Shown in pieces: positions 1 to 7,687 of a stretch of DNA of 53,569 bases; positions within the stretch are counted from its first letter, which is position 1, and each line of letters opens with the position of its first letter. Source of the DNA: Streptomyces malaysiense (GTDB lineage: Bacteria > Actinomycetota > Actinomycetes > Streptomycetales > Streptomycetaceae); NCBI RefSeq assembly GCF_000980885.2, contig NZ_LBDA02000105.1:1-53569 (forward strand), written 5' to 3'. The translations under genes and the position numbers were made by a program. The notes below the pieces were generated by a model. That model made no database searches, was not told the origin of the DNA, and worked only from the letters and a program-made list of their open reading frames with translations.

Positions 1-41
1 GACCCGACGGGCCCCTCCTCGTACGTACGGGAGCCGCGGCC

Positions 42-626
42 TCAGCGCTGCTTGCCCGTGAACTTCCACGCGGCCGGCAGCAGACCCATCGCGAGGGCGG
101 CCTTCAGGGCGTCGCCGATCAGGAAGGGGACGAGGCCGACGGCGACCGCCTGGCCGAGGGAGAGGTGGGCGGCCAGGGCGAGGTACGGGACACCGACGGC
201 GTAGATGACGGCCGAGCCGAGGATCATCGTGCCCGCCGTGCGCAGCGGGGAGCGGTCGGCGCCGCGGCGCGCGAGGGCGCCCACGACGGCGGAGGCGAGC
301 AGCATGCCGAGGACGTAGCCGAAGGAGACCGCGCCCGCGCCGGAGTCGCCCTCCGCGAACCACGGGACGCCGATCACGCCGGCCACCGTGTACAGGGCGA
401 GGGAGAGGAAGCCGCGGCGGGCGCCGAGCGCGGTGCCGACCAGCAGCGCGGCGAAGGTCTGGCCGGTCACCGGCACCGGGGAGCCGGGCACGGGCACCGA
501 CAGCTGGGCGGCGAGCCCGGTGAGCGCGGCACCGCCGAGCACGAGGGCGGCGTCACGGACGCGGGACGCGGGCAGCAGATCGGCGAGGACGGCACCCGGA
601 CGGGCGCTGACGGTGGCGGTGCTCAT
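42..626 (-). CDS. bioY: BioY-type biotin transporter substrate-binding (S) component
   Basis: A 194-residue, strongly hydrophobic protein with about six membrane segments, the usual size for BioY. It carries the family's characteristic PVPVTGQTFAALLVGT segment (about residues 50-66) and a second conserved stretch, LYTVAGVIGVPWFA (about 77-90). BioY is the membrane subunit that captures biotin, alone or with an ECF module of ATPases and a coupling protein; no ECF partner is encoded next door here, so it probably works alone or with a shared module. The ATG at 626 is preceded by a weak purine-rich stretch. The promoter must lie in the 420-bp divergent gap to the amino-acid permease. The stop lies 41 bp from the left edge of the window, so the downstream neighbour is unseen. 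Confidence 0.93.
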   Translation of the reverse strand: MSTATVSARPGAVLADLLPASRVRDAALVLGGAALTGLAAQLSVPVPGSPVPVTGQTFAALLVGTALGARRGFLSLALYTVAGVIGVPWFAEGDSGAGAVSFGYVLGMLLASAVVGALARRGADRSPLRTAGTMILGSAVIYAVGVPYLALAAHLSLGQAVAVGLVPFLIGDALKAALAMGLLPAAWKFTGKQR

Positions 627-711
627 GGGGACTCCGCGGGGTGAAAGGGACAGGGGGACGGGTGGGACATCGCGACGCTATACCGGCGCCCCGAACCCGA
701 TCACCGTCAGC

Positions 712-734
712 GATCGACAAAGGGTTGATCGACA
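712..734. repeat. Exact 8-bp direct repeat in the bioY/permease divergent gap
   Basis: GATCGACA occurs at 712-719 and again at 727-734, 15 bp apart, upstream of bioY. Such a pair could be a regulator site, but it does not match a biotin-repressor palindrome that I know. The rest of the 627-1048 gap holds no convincing gene. It has a TATAGC-like minus-strand -10 element at 678-683 (read in reverse) and a short imperfect hairpin around 1005-1024 just before the permease leader. Confidence 0.4.
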
Positions 735-1048
735 GCTTGGTGGGCTCCGTACAAAAGTGCGACTCACACCGGGTGGGGCGTGACGGTGGTCACTGAGGTG
801 AGGTGCTCTGGGCGACCCCGGGGGGTGATGGCGCGGATGTAGGAACCTGCCAAAGAGGGGTGGGGCGGGCCATGACCCGGCGACCGGAACCCCGGGCCGG
901 GCGCCGGACCCGCGCGCGCCGAAGTAACCGGAATCTCACTCTCCGAATGGTGGGTGTCCGGATAGTGGGCATCCTCTTCGCCTGACCGGACGGGTCGCCG
1001 AGACTGGGTGGGTTTTTACCCGCCTATTGCATCGGGAGAGCCGCGCCC

Positions 1049-2431
1049 ATGCCCAGCACCACCCGCTCGGATACACCACGCCTGGCGGAGAACCCCGCCC
1101 TCTCCCATGGACTCAAGCAGCGCCACCTGTCGATGATCGCCCTCGGCGGTGTGATCGGCGCGGGCCTCTTCGTCGGGTCGGGCGCGGGCATCGCCGCCGC
1201 CGGACCGTCCATCGTGATCGCCTACGCCCTGTCCGGGCTGCTGGTCATGCTGGTCATGCGGATGCTCGGCGAGATGTCCGCCGCCTACCCGTCCTCGGGC
1301 TCCTTCTCCGCCCACGCCGAGCGGGCGATGGGGCCCTGGGCCGGGTTCGCGGCCGGCTGGGCGTTCTGGGTGCTGCTGTGCACCGCGGTCGGCCTGGAGG
1401 GCATCGGCGCGGCGAAGATCGCGCAGGGCTGGGTGCCCGGCAGCCCGCAGTGGATGTGGGTCGCCCTGTTCATGGTGGTCTTCCTCGGCACGAACCTCGC
1501 CGCCGTGAAGAACTTCGGCGAGTTCGAGTTCTGGTTCGCCGCGCTCAAGGTCGGCGCGATCTCGCTGTTCCTGGTGCTCGGCGTGCTCGCCATCACCGGC
1601 GTGCTGCCCGGCACGGACTCCCCCGGCACCGCCCACCTCGGCCCCTTCCTGCCGCACGGCGGCCAGGGCCTCGTCATCGGCCTGCTCGCCTCGGTCTTCG
1701 CCTACGGCGGCCTGGAGACGGTCACCATCGCGGCGGCGGAGTCCGAGGACCCGGTGCGGGGCGTGGCGCGCGCGGTGAAGACGGCGATGTGGCGGATCGC
1801 CGTCTTCTACATCGGCTCCATGGCCGTCGTCGTCACCCTGGTGCCCTGGAACTCCCCGGAGGTCGTGGCACGCGGCCCCTACGTGGCGACCCTGGACCAC
1901 CTCGGCATCCCGGGCGCGGGCCGGCTGATGGACGTCGTGATCTTCGTGGCCCTGCTGTCCGCGATGAACGCCAACATCTACGGCTCCTCGCGCATCGCCT
2001 ACTCCCTGGTCGAGCGCGGCCAGGGCCCGAAGGTGCTGGCGAAGGTGTCCGGCGGGGTGCCCCGGATCGGCGTGCTCACCTCCTGCGTGGTCGGCTTCTT
2101 CTGCGTGCTGCTGAGCTACTGGCGGCCCGACGACATTTTCCCGTGGCTGCTGAACATGATCGGCGCGGTGATCCTGATCGTCTGGATCTTCATCGCCGTC
2201 TCCCAGCTGCTGCTGCGCCGCCGCATCGAACGCGAGGCCCCGGAGAAGCTGGTGGTGCGGATGTGGGCGTTCCCGTACCTCACCTGGGTGGCGCTCGCGG
2301 GCATGGCCACGGTCTTCGTCCTGATGGCACGGCAGCCCGACACCCGGGTCCAGCTCTACTCCTCGGGCGCGATGACGGTCGTGCTCGCGGCGGCCGGGTA
2401 CGCCTGGCAGAGGGTGCGCGCGCGGCGCTGA
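1049..2431 (+). CDS. Amino-acid permease, APC superfamily (AAT/GabP-like)
   Basis: A 460-residue secondary transporter with about 12 hydrophobic segments. The N-terminal signature LGGVIGAGLFVGSGAG (about residues 32-47), which lines the substrate site in the AAT family (GabP, AnsP, CycA), and the following GEMSAAYPSSGSF stretch are intact. It probably imports an amino acid with protons; the substrate cannot be read from the sequence. The ATG at 1049 has a GGGAG ribosome-binding site about 10 bases upstream. It is monocistronic: a divergent neighbour lies upstream and a very strong hairpin terminator follows 20 bp after the stop. Confidence 0.92.
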   Translation: MPSTTRSDTPRLAENPALSHGLKQRHLSMIALGGVIGAGLFVGSGAGIAAAGPSIVIAYALSGLLVMLVMRMLGEMSAAYPSSGSFSAHAERAMGPWAGFAAGWAFWVLLCTAVGLEGIGAAKIAQGWVPGSPQWMWVALFMVVFLGTNLAAVKNFGEFEFWFAALKVGAISLFLVLGVLAITGVLPGTDSPGTAHLGPFLPHGGQGLVIGLLASVFAYGGLETVTIAAAESEDPVRGVARAVKTAMWRIAVFYIGSMAVVVTLVPWNSPEVVARGPYVATLDHLGIPGAGRLMDVVIFVALLSAMNANIYGSSRIAYSLVERGQGPKVLAKVSGGVPRIGVLTSCVVGFFCVLLSYWRPDDIFPWLLNMIGAVILIVWIFIAVSQLLLRRRIEREAPEKLVVRMWAFPYLTWVALAGMATVFVLMARQPDTRVQLYSSGAMTVVLAAAGYAWQRVRARR

Positions 2432-2451
2432 CCCGCAGGCAGCAGGAGACC

Positions 2452-2496
2452 GACGGCCGAGGCCCCCATGTGCGACACATGGGGGCCTCGGCCGTC
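2452..2496 (+). terminator. Strong intrinsic terminator after the permease
   Basis: A perfect 21-bp inverted repeat (2452-2472 against 2476-2496) with a three-base CGA loop, unusually long. It lacks a T-tract, as is common in Streptomyces. It isolates the permease from the small transcription unit that follows. Confidence 0.93.
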
Positions 2497-2579
2497 ACCG
2501 CACGGGCGCGCGCGGCCAGGCGCACCCGGCCGCCGGAGATTCTTCCTGCCACTCAGCCACTGTTGTTGGTAGTCTGTAG

Positions 2580-2596
2580 TTGCAACAACTTCGCAA
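2580..2596. promoter_or_regulatory. Nur-box-like operator
   Basis: TTGCAA, five bases (CAACT), then TCGCAA. The published Streptomyces coelicolor Nur box is tTGCaa-N5-ttGCAA, so the spacing is exact and eleven of twelve specified bases agree. Nur is the nickel-dependent Fur-family repressor of sodF and of nickel-uptake genes. The site sits in an AT-richer patch (about 2540-2605) that looks like a promoter, although clear -35 and -10 hexamers cannot be picked out. No sodF gene follows; only a short terminated segment does. Confidence 0.65.
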
Positions 2597-2599
2597 TAA

Positions 2600-2710
2600 G
2601 TACCCGACGGGCCGGTGGAGCGTCCTGCCTCGTGATCGTCTTCTCACCCTTCACGGCGGCAGGCGGATGAGGGGGCCCTCCGCGAGGACGTGACTCGCGG
2701 AGGGCCTTCC
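2600..2710 (+). ncRNA. Candidate s-SodF-like small RNA without its sodF gene
   Basis: Between the Nur-box-like site and a strong terminator lie about 75 bases with no open reading frame of note, making a putative transcript of roughly 100 nt. The stretch 2627-2649 (GCCTCGTGATCGTC, then TTCTCACCC) is complementary to a ribosome-binding-site-like sequence (GGGTGAGAA...CACGAGGC). As I recall, s-SodF of S. coelicolor is a roughly 90-nt RNA from the 3' end of sodF mRNA that blocks the sodN ribosome-binding site under Nur control. The boundaries here are inferred from the operator and the hairpin. What is seen: operator, short spacer, terminator. What is inferred: that it is transcribed and targets sodN. 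Confidence 0.5.
2674..2706 (+). terminator. Terminator of the candidate small RNA
   Basis: A perfect 13-bp stem, 2674-2686 against 2694-2706, with a seven-base loop, followed by TTCC. It lies about 100 bp upstream of the hydroxyacid dehydrogenase start and is too far from the permease to be its terminator, so it defines a separate short unit. Confidence 0.85.
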
Positions 2711-2806
2711 GCCGTACGCGCGAGGCGTGTGCGGAGTTTTCCCCGCTTTCCCCACACGCTGGGGATTGACGCCCCTCGGGCGATCATTACAACCTGTGTT
2801 CCTGTG

Positions 2807-3829
2807 ATGACCTCCAGTGTGCGGGTACTGGCCGCCGGCGACCGCTTCGTGCTCCCCTCGCTGATCACGGCCGCGCTGGCCAGGCAAGCCCACTGCGATG
2901 TCAGGGAGTTGACACTCGGCTGGCCGCAGAAACCGTTCGGCACCGTCGCCGAGGTGGAAGAGGCGAGCGACGCGGAGGACGAGCTGATCGCGGCCCTCGC
3001 CGGCGCGGACGTCCTCGTCACCCAGATGGCACCGGTCACCGAACGGGTGCTCGCCGCCCGCCCCGAGTTACGGCTGGTCGCGGTCTGCCGGGGCCGCCCG
3101 GTGAACGTCAACCTCGACGCGGCCCGCGCCCACGGGGTCCGGGTGTGCTGCGCGCCCGGCCGCAAGGCCGCGGCGACGGCCGAGTTCACCGTCGGGCTGC
3201 TGCTCGCCGCCCTGCGGCGCATCCCTCAGGCCCACGACCGCCTCGCCGCGCAGGGGAGTTGGGCCGGGCCGAGGTACTACACGTACGAGCACAGCGGCCT
3301 GGAGGTGGAGGACCTGCCCGTCGGACTCATCGGGTACGGCGCGGTCGGCAGCCGGGTGGCGCGGGCGCTGGGGGCGCTCGGCGCGCGGGTGATGGTGTAC
3401 GACCCGTACGCGCGCGGGGAGATCCACGGGCTGCGGATGGCGTCGCTTGACGAGTTGCTGCGGCGCTCGCGGGTGATCAGCCTGCATGCCCGGGTCACCG
3501 AGGAGACGCGGGGGCTGATCGGGGCGCGGGAGCTGGCGCTGCTGCCGCCGGGGGCGGTGGTGGTGAACGCGGCGCGGGGGGCGCTGCTGGACGAGGGGGC
3601 GCTGTGCGACGCGCTGGAGGACGGGCGGCTCGCGGTGGCGGCGCTGGACACGTACGCCGACGAGCCGCTGCCGGCGGACTCGCGGCTGCGGACGGTCGGG
3701 GGGCGGGTGGTGCTGACGCCGCATGTCGGCGGGGCGAGCCGGGCGGTGGCGGAGAAGGGGGCGCGGCTCGCGGCGGCGGAGGTCGGGCGGTGGGTGCGGG
3801 GGGAATCGCTGGCGCACTGCCTGACGTGA
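2807..3829 (+). CDS. NAD-dependent 2-hydroxyacid dehydrogenase (D-isomer family), contains a TTA codon
   Basis: A 340-residue member of the family that includes D-3-phosphoglycerate dehydrogenase and glycerate/lactate dehydrogenases; there is no C-terminal ACT domain. The nucleotide-binding GYGAVG lies at about residues 176-181, followed by the acidic VYDPY strand end. The catalytic Arg sits in VVNAARGALLDEGAL and the catalytic His in LTPHVGGAS near the C-terminus. The ATG at 2807 is preferred (a GTG directly precedes it); an upstream start at 2690 would fall in the terminator. Leucine 88 is encoded by TTA (3068-3070), the only one noticed in this window, so translation should depend on the bldA tRNA and be tied to development. 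The 3' third is unusually rich in G runs. Substrate unknown. Confidence 0.88.
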   Translation: MTSSVRVLAAGDRFVLPSLITAALARQAHCDVRELTLGWPQKPFGTVAEVEEASDAEDELIAALAGADVLVTQMAPVTERVLAARPELRLVAVCRGRPVNVNLDAARAHGVRVCCAPGRKAAATAEFTVGLLLAALRRIPQAHDRLAAQGSWAGPRYYTYEHSGLEVEDLPVGLIGYGAVGSRVARALGALGARVMVYDPYARGEIHGLRMASLDELLRRSRVISLHARVTEETRGLIGARELALLPPGAVVVNAARGALLDEGALCDALEDGRLAVAALDTYADEPLPADSRLRTVGGRVVLTPHVGGASRAVAEKGARLAAAEVGRWVRGESLAHCLT

Positions 3830-3866
3830 CCTGCGGCGCGCGTGGCGGACGCTCCTCGCGGCAGCG

Positions 3867-3946
3867 CTCGCCACGGCAGGGGCTCGCCGCGGCAGGTGCC
3901 CGCCACGGCACACGCTCGCCGCGACGGGTGCCCGCCACGGCGGACG
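3867..3946. repeat. Five tandem copies of a degenerate 16-bp repeat
   Basis: Units begin at 3867, 3883, 3899, 3915 and 3931, an exact 16-bp period, with consensus (C/T)CGCC(A/G)CGGCRGGNG after a leading C; a partial copy starts at 3855. They fill most of the gap between two convergent genes. The array is not a CRISPR because there are no spacers. It could fold into alternative hairpins or have arisen by slippage. Confidence 0.75.
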
Positions 3947-4072
3947 CGGGTCCTGGCCGGACGTGGTTCCTGACCGGGCTCGGTTCCTGGCGGGGCGCGG
4001 GTCCGTCGGTCGTGGCCGGTCGCGCGGCTCCCGGCGCCCCGGGGAACGGCGCTCGCGACGGCTGCGGCAAAA

Positions 4073-4103
4073 CCGCGGGCCCGGCACCTCGCCGGGCCCG
4101 CGG
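4073..4103 (-). terminator. Terminator of the DsbA-like gene
   Basis: A perfect 13-bp inverted repeat (4073-4085 and 4091-4103) with a five-base loop, followed on the minus strand by four T residues (AAAA at 4069-4072). It is a textbook intrinsic terminator starting 10 bp after the minus-strand stop, and may also stop transcription from the left. Confidence 0.92.
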
Positions 4104-4112
4104 CCGGCCGGT

Positions 4113-4775
4113 CTACAGGTTGCTGAAGTCGGGCCCCTGCGTCCGGGTGCGCTTGATCTCGTAGAAGCCCGGGACCGAGGCGACCGCCAGGGTGCCGTCC
4201 CAGAGGCGGGCGGCCTGTTCTCCCTTGGGGGCGGGGGTGACGACGGGTCCGAAGAAGGCGATCTGCTCGCCGTCGTCGCCGGGGACGGCGATGACGGGGG
4301 TACCGACCTCCTGGCCGACCTTGTCGATGCCCTCCTTGTGGGAGGCGCGCAGTTCGGCGTCGAACTCGAAGTCCTGCTGCTCGGCGTAGTCGATCAGCTC
4401 GGCGGGCAGGCCGACGTCGGCGAGGGCCCCGGCGATGGACTCCAGGGTGACGCCCTCGCCGTTGTTGTGGATGCGGGTGCCGAGCGCGGTGTACAGCGGG
4501 CCGACGACCTCCTGGCCGTGCTTCTGCCAGGCGGCGGTGACGACCCGGACCCCCTGCCAGGCGCGGACGGCCAGCATCTCCCGGTACTCCTCGGGCAACG
4601 TGTCCAGCTTGTCCTCGTTGAGGACGGCGAGGCTCATGACGTGCCAGCGGACCTCGATGTCGCGGAGCTTCTCCACCTCCAGGACCCAGCGGGAGGTCAT
4701 CCAGGCCCACGGGCACAGCGGGTCGAACCAGAAGTCGACGGGGGTCTTGCCGGACGGGGACACGGTCTCGGACAT
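4113..4775 (-). CDS. DsbA-family oxidoreductase, Rv2466c (mycothiol-dependent) type, lacking the second active-site Cys
   Basis: A 220-residue thioredoxin-fold protein. From memory it closely resembles mycobacterial Rv2466c, sharing DFWFDPLCPW, WVLEV...RDIEV, HVMSLAVLNE and FFGPVV...PKGEQA. Rv2466c is a mycothiol-dependent reductase with a CPWC active site. Here the motif is C21-P-W-A24, so only the nucleophilic cysteine remains and the enzyme should work by a monothiol mechanism with mycothiol rather than forming an internal disulfide. There is no signal peptide, so it is cytoplasmic. The ATG at 4775 has GAGGAGAG just upstream. It is divergent from the aminopeptidase gene across 140 bp. Confidence 0.88.
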   Translation of the reverse strand: MSETVSPSGKTPVDFWFDPLCPWAWMTSRWVLEVEKLRDIEVRWHVMSLAVLNEDKLDTLPEEYREMLAVRAWQGVRVVTAAWQKHGQEVVGPLYTALGTRIHNNGEGVTLESIAGALADVGLPAELIDYAEQQDFEFDAELRASHKEGIDKVGQEVGTPVIAVPGDDGEQIAFFGPVVTPAPKGEQAARLWDGTLAVASVPGFYEIKRTRTQGPDFSNL

Positions 4776-4915
4776 GGCTCTCCTCAGCGAAACGGACTGC
4801 TCGAGGGATCAACGACGCCGTCCCGGAGGGCATTCCCCGGTGCTCCCCGACAGGGGCACATGGCAGGATCGGTGCTGTTCAGCCGTCAATCACGCGATCA
4901 CAAGGGAGTGCCGCC

Positions 4916-7486
4916 GTGCCCGGTGAGAATCTTTCCCGCGACGAGGCCCGGGAGCGGGCCGCCCTGCTGTCCGTCGAGGGATACGAGGTGTCCCTGGACC
5001 TCAGGTCGGCCGTCGGCGACGCGGACGGCGAGCCGCGCACCTTCCGCTCGGTCACCACGATCCGCTTCCGCTGCAACGAGCCGGGCGCGTCCAGCTTCGC
5101 CGACCTCATCGCGCCGAGCGTGACCGCGGTGTCGCTCAACGGCAAGGACCTGGACCCGGGCGAGGCCTTCGACGGCGCCCGGATCGCCCTTGAGGACCTG
5201 GCCGCGGAGAACGAGCTGGTGGTCGACGCGCAGTGCGCCTACTCCCGCACCGGTGAGGGCATGCACCGCTTCGTGGACCCCGAGGACGGCGAGGTCTACC
5301 TCTACACGCAGTACGAACCGGCCGACTCCCGACGGGTGTTCGCGAACTTCGAGCAGCCGGACCTCAAGGCGCCCTTCCGCTTCGAGGTGCGCGCGCCCGA
5401 GGGCTGGACCGCATGGAGCAACGGCGCCGGTGAACTCGTCGACGGCGTCTGGAAGTTCGCGGAGACGAAGCCGATCTCGACGTACATCACCTGCGTGGTG
5501 GCGGGGCCGTACCACTATGTGACGGACTCCTACTCCCGTACGTTCGCGGACGGTACGACGCTGGAGATCCCGCTGGGCGCGATGTGCCGCAAGGGGCTCG
5601 CGCCGCACTTCGACGCCGACGACGTCTTCCTGGTCACCAAGCAGGGCCTGGACTTCTTCCACGAGAACTTCGACTACCCGTACCCGTTCGGGAAGTACGA
5701 CCAGGCGTTCGTGCCGGAGTACAACCTGGGCGCGATGGAGAACCCCGGGCTGGTGACCTTCCGCGAGGAGTACATCTTCCGCGGGAAGGTGACGCAGGCG
5801 TCGTACGAGGCCCGCGCCAATGTGATCCTGCACGAGATGGCGCACATGTGGTTCGGCGACCTGGTCACCATGGCCTGGTGGGACGACCTGTGGCTGAAGG
5901 AGTCCTTCGCGGACTTCATGGGCACGTTCGGCAACGTCGGCGCGACCCGCTTCAAGGACGCCTGGATCACCTTCGCCAACCGCCGCAAGGCGTGGGCGTA
6001 CCGCGCGGACCAGCTGCCGTCCACGCACCCGATCACCGCGGACATCCGCGATCTCCAGGACGCCAAGCTGAACTTCGACGGCATCACCTATGCCAAGGGC
6101 GCCTCCGTCCTCAAGCAACTGGTGGCGTACGTGGGCCAGGACGCGTTCCTGGAGGGCGCCCGCCGCTACTTCAAGCGGCACGCGTACGGCAACACGCGCC
6201 TCGGCGACCTGCTGTCGGTGCTCGGCGAGACCAGTGGCCGGGACATGACGGCCTGGTCGCGGTCCTGGCTCCAGACGGCCGGGGTGAACGCGCTGACCCC
6301 GCGGGTCACCGTGGAGGACTCCCGCGTCGCCGAACTCGCGGTGGTCCAGGAGGCCCACGAGTCCCACCCGGAGCTGCGACCGCACCGGGTGGCGGTGGGC
6401 CTGTACCGGCTGACCGGGGGCGGCGCGCTCGAACGGTACGCGCGGGTGGAGACGGACGTGGAGGGCCCGCGTACGGTCGTGGCGGACCTCGCCGGCGCCG
6501 AGGCGCCGGACCTGGTGCTGGTCAACGACGACGACCTCACCTACTGCAAGATCCGCTTCGACGCGGCCTCGCTGGACACCCTCCGGGAGCACCTGGGCGA
6601 CCTGACCGACCCGCTGGCACGCGCGCTGTGCTGGTCGGCGCTGTGGAACATGACCCGGGACGCGCTGCTGCCGGCCCGGGACTTCATCGCCCTGGTGCTG
6701 CGGTTCGCGGGCCGCGAGTCCGACATCGGTGTGCTGCAGATGCTGCACACGTGGACCCGCACCGCGCTGGACCACTACGCCGCCCCCGAGTGGCGGCGGA
6801 CGGGTGGCGCGCTGCTCGCCGAGGGCGCGCTGCGGGAGCTGCGGGCGGCCGGCGCGGGCGGCGAGCACCAGCTGGCCTGGGCGCGCTTCTTCGCCTCGAC
6901 GGCCGCGGCCGAACCGGACCTCGCGCTGCTGAGGGACCTGCTGGACGGCACGACGTCGATCGAGGGCCTGGAGGTGGACCAGGAGCTGCGCTGGGCGTTC
7001 CTGGGGCCGCTGGCCGCGCACGGCGCCGCGGACGAGTCGGTGATCGCGGCCGAGCTGGCCCGGGACGACACCGCGTCCGGCAAGCGCCAGCAGGTGCGCT
7101 GCCTGGCGGCCCGCCCCTCGGCGGCGGTCAAGGCGCAGGCGTGGGCGCAGGTGGTGGAGTCCGACACGCTGTCGAACGCACTGGTGGAAGCCACGATCGC
7201 GGGCTTCGACCAGTCCTCCCAGCGGGAGCTGACCGCGCCCTACGCCGAGAAGTACTTCGCGGCCATCGGCCGGCTCTGGCAGGAGCGTTCGATCCAGATC
7301 GGCATGGACATCGTCAGCGGGCTGTTCCCGGCCCTCCAGGACCGGCCCGAGACCCTGGCGGCGGCGGACGCGTGGCTCGCGGCGCACGAGGACGCGGCGC
7401 CGGCGCTGCGGCGGCTGGTGCTGGAGGCGCGGGACGATCTGGCGCGTGCCCTGCGCGCGCAGGAGTGCGACGTGCGGGCCGGCTGA
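4916..7486 (+). CDS. pepN: M1-family metallo-aminopeptidase (aminopeptidase N), first copy
   Basis: An 856-residue cytoplasmic zinc aminopeptidase that removes N-terminal residues from peptides. The exopeptidase motif GAMEN is at residues 272-276, the zinc ligands HEMAH at 306-310, and the third ligand Glu in LKESF about 18 residues on. The C-terminal half is the helical ERAP1-like domain typical of actinobacterial PepN. The GTG at 4916 has AAGGGAG at a good distance and the N-terminus PGENLSRDEARERAALL matches the paralogue at 19703-17133, which supports the start. The two copies have identical lengths, and have diverged enough to be an old duplication. A perfect hairpin terminator follows. 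Confidence 0.96.
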   Translation: MPGENLSRDEARERAALLSVEGYEVSLDLRSAVGDADGEPRTFRSVTTIRFRCNEPGASSFADLIAPSVTAVSLNGKDLDPGEAFDGARIALEDLAAENELVVDAQCAYSRTGEGMHRFVDPEDGEVYLYTQYEPADSRRVFANFEQPDLKAPFRFEVRAPEGWTAWSNGAGELVDGVWKFAETKPISTYITCVVAGPYHYVTDSYSRTFADGTTLEIPLGAMCRKGLAPHFDADDVFLVTKQGLDFFHENFDYPYPFGKYDQAFVPEYNLGAMENPGLVTFREEYIFRGKVTQASYEARANVILHEMAHMWFGDLVTMAWWDDLWLKESFADFMGTFGNVGATRFKDAWITFANRRKAWAYRADQLPSTHPITADIRDLQDAKLNFDGITYAKGASVLKQLVAYVGQDAFLEGARRYFKRHAYGNTRLGDLLSVLGETSGRDMTAWSRSWLQTAGVNALTPRVTVEDSRVAELAVVQEAHESHPELRPHRVAVGLYRLTGGGALERYARVETDVEGPRTVVADLAGAEAPDLVLVNDDDLTYCKIRFDAASLDTLREHLGDLTDPLARALCWSALWNMTRDALLPARDFIALVLRFAGRESDIGVLQMLHTWTRTALDHYAAPEWRRTGGALLAEGALRELRAAGAGGEHQLAWARFFASTAAAEPDLALLRDLLDGTTSIEGLEVDQELRWAFLGPLAAHGAADESVIAAELARDDTASGKRQQVRCLAARPSAAVKAQAWAQVVESDTLSNALVEATIAGFDQSSQRELTAPYAEKYFAAIGRLWQERSIQIGMDIVSGLFPALQDRPETLAAADAWLAAHEDAAPALRRLVLEARDDLARALRAQECDVRAG

Positions 7487-7545
7487 TCTTTGGCCTGAGC
7501 CTCGGCGGTCGGTGACCGTTACGGGACCCGTACCCGCAAGGCCGT

Positions 7546-7579
7546 AACCCCTGGTCCGCACCCGGGCGGACCAGGGGTT
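7546..7579 (+). terminator. Terminator after the first pepN
   Basis: A perfect 14-bp stem (7546-7559 and 7566-7579) with a six-base loop and a short TTT at the end, 60 bp after the aminopeptidase stop. Confidence 0.92.
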
Positions 7580-7687
7580 TCCGGCGCTCTTTCGGCACCC
7601 GAACACCTGACCTTTAGTACTACCTTGTCCGCATTCCTCGACGGCCGTGTAACAGCGGTTAAAGGGGGGACCAGGGGTGGGCATCCG

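Noticed and set aside
627..1048. A riboswitch in front of bioY or the permease.
   Set aside because: No conserved riboswitch core was recognised; only a short direct repeat and a small hairpin were seen.
2497..2579. A remnant of the sodF coding region before the candidate small RNA.
   Set aside because: No frame here resembles superoxide dismutase, so sodF is treated as absent rather than truncated.
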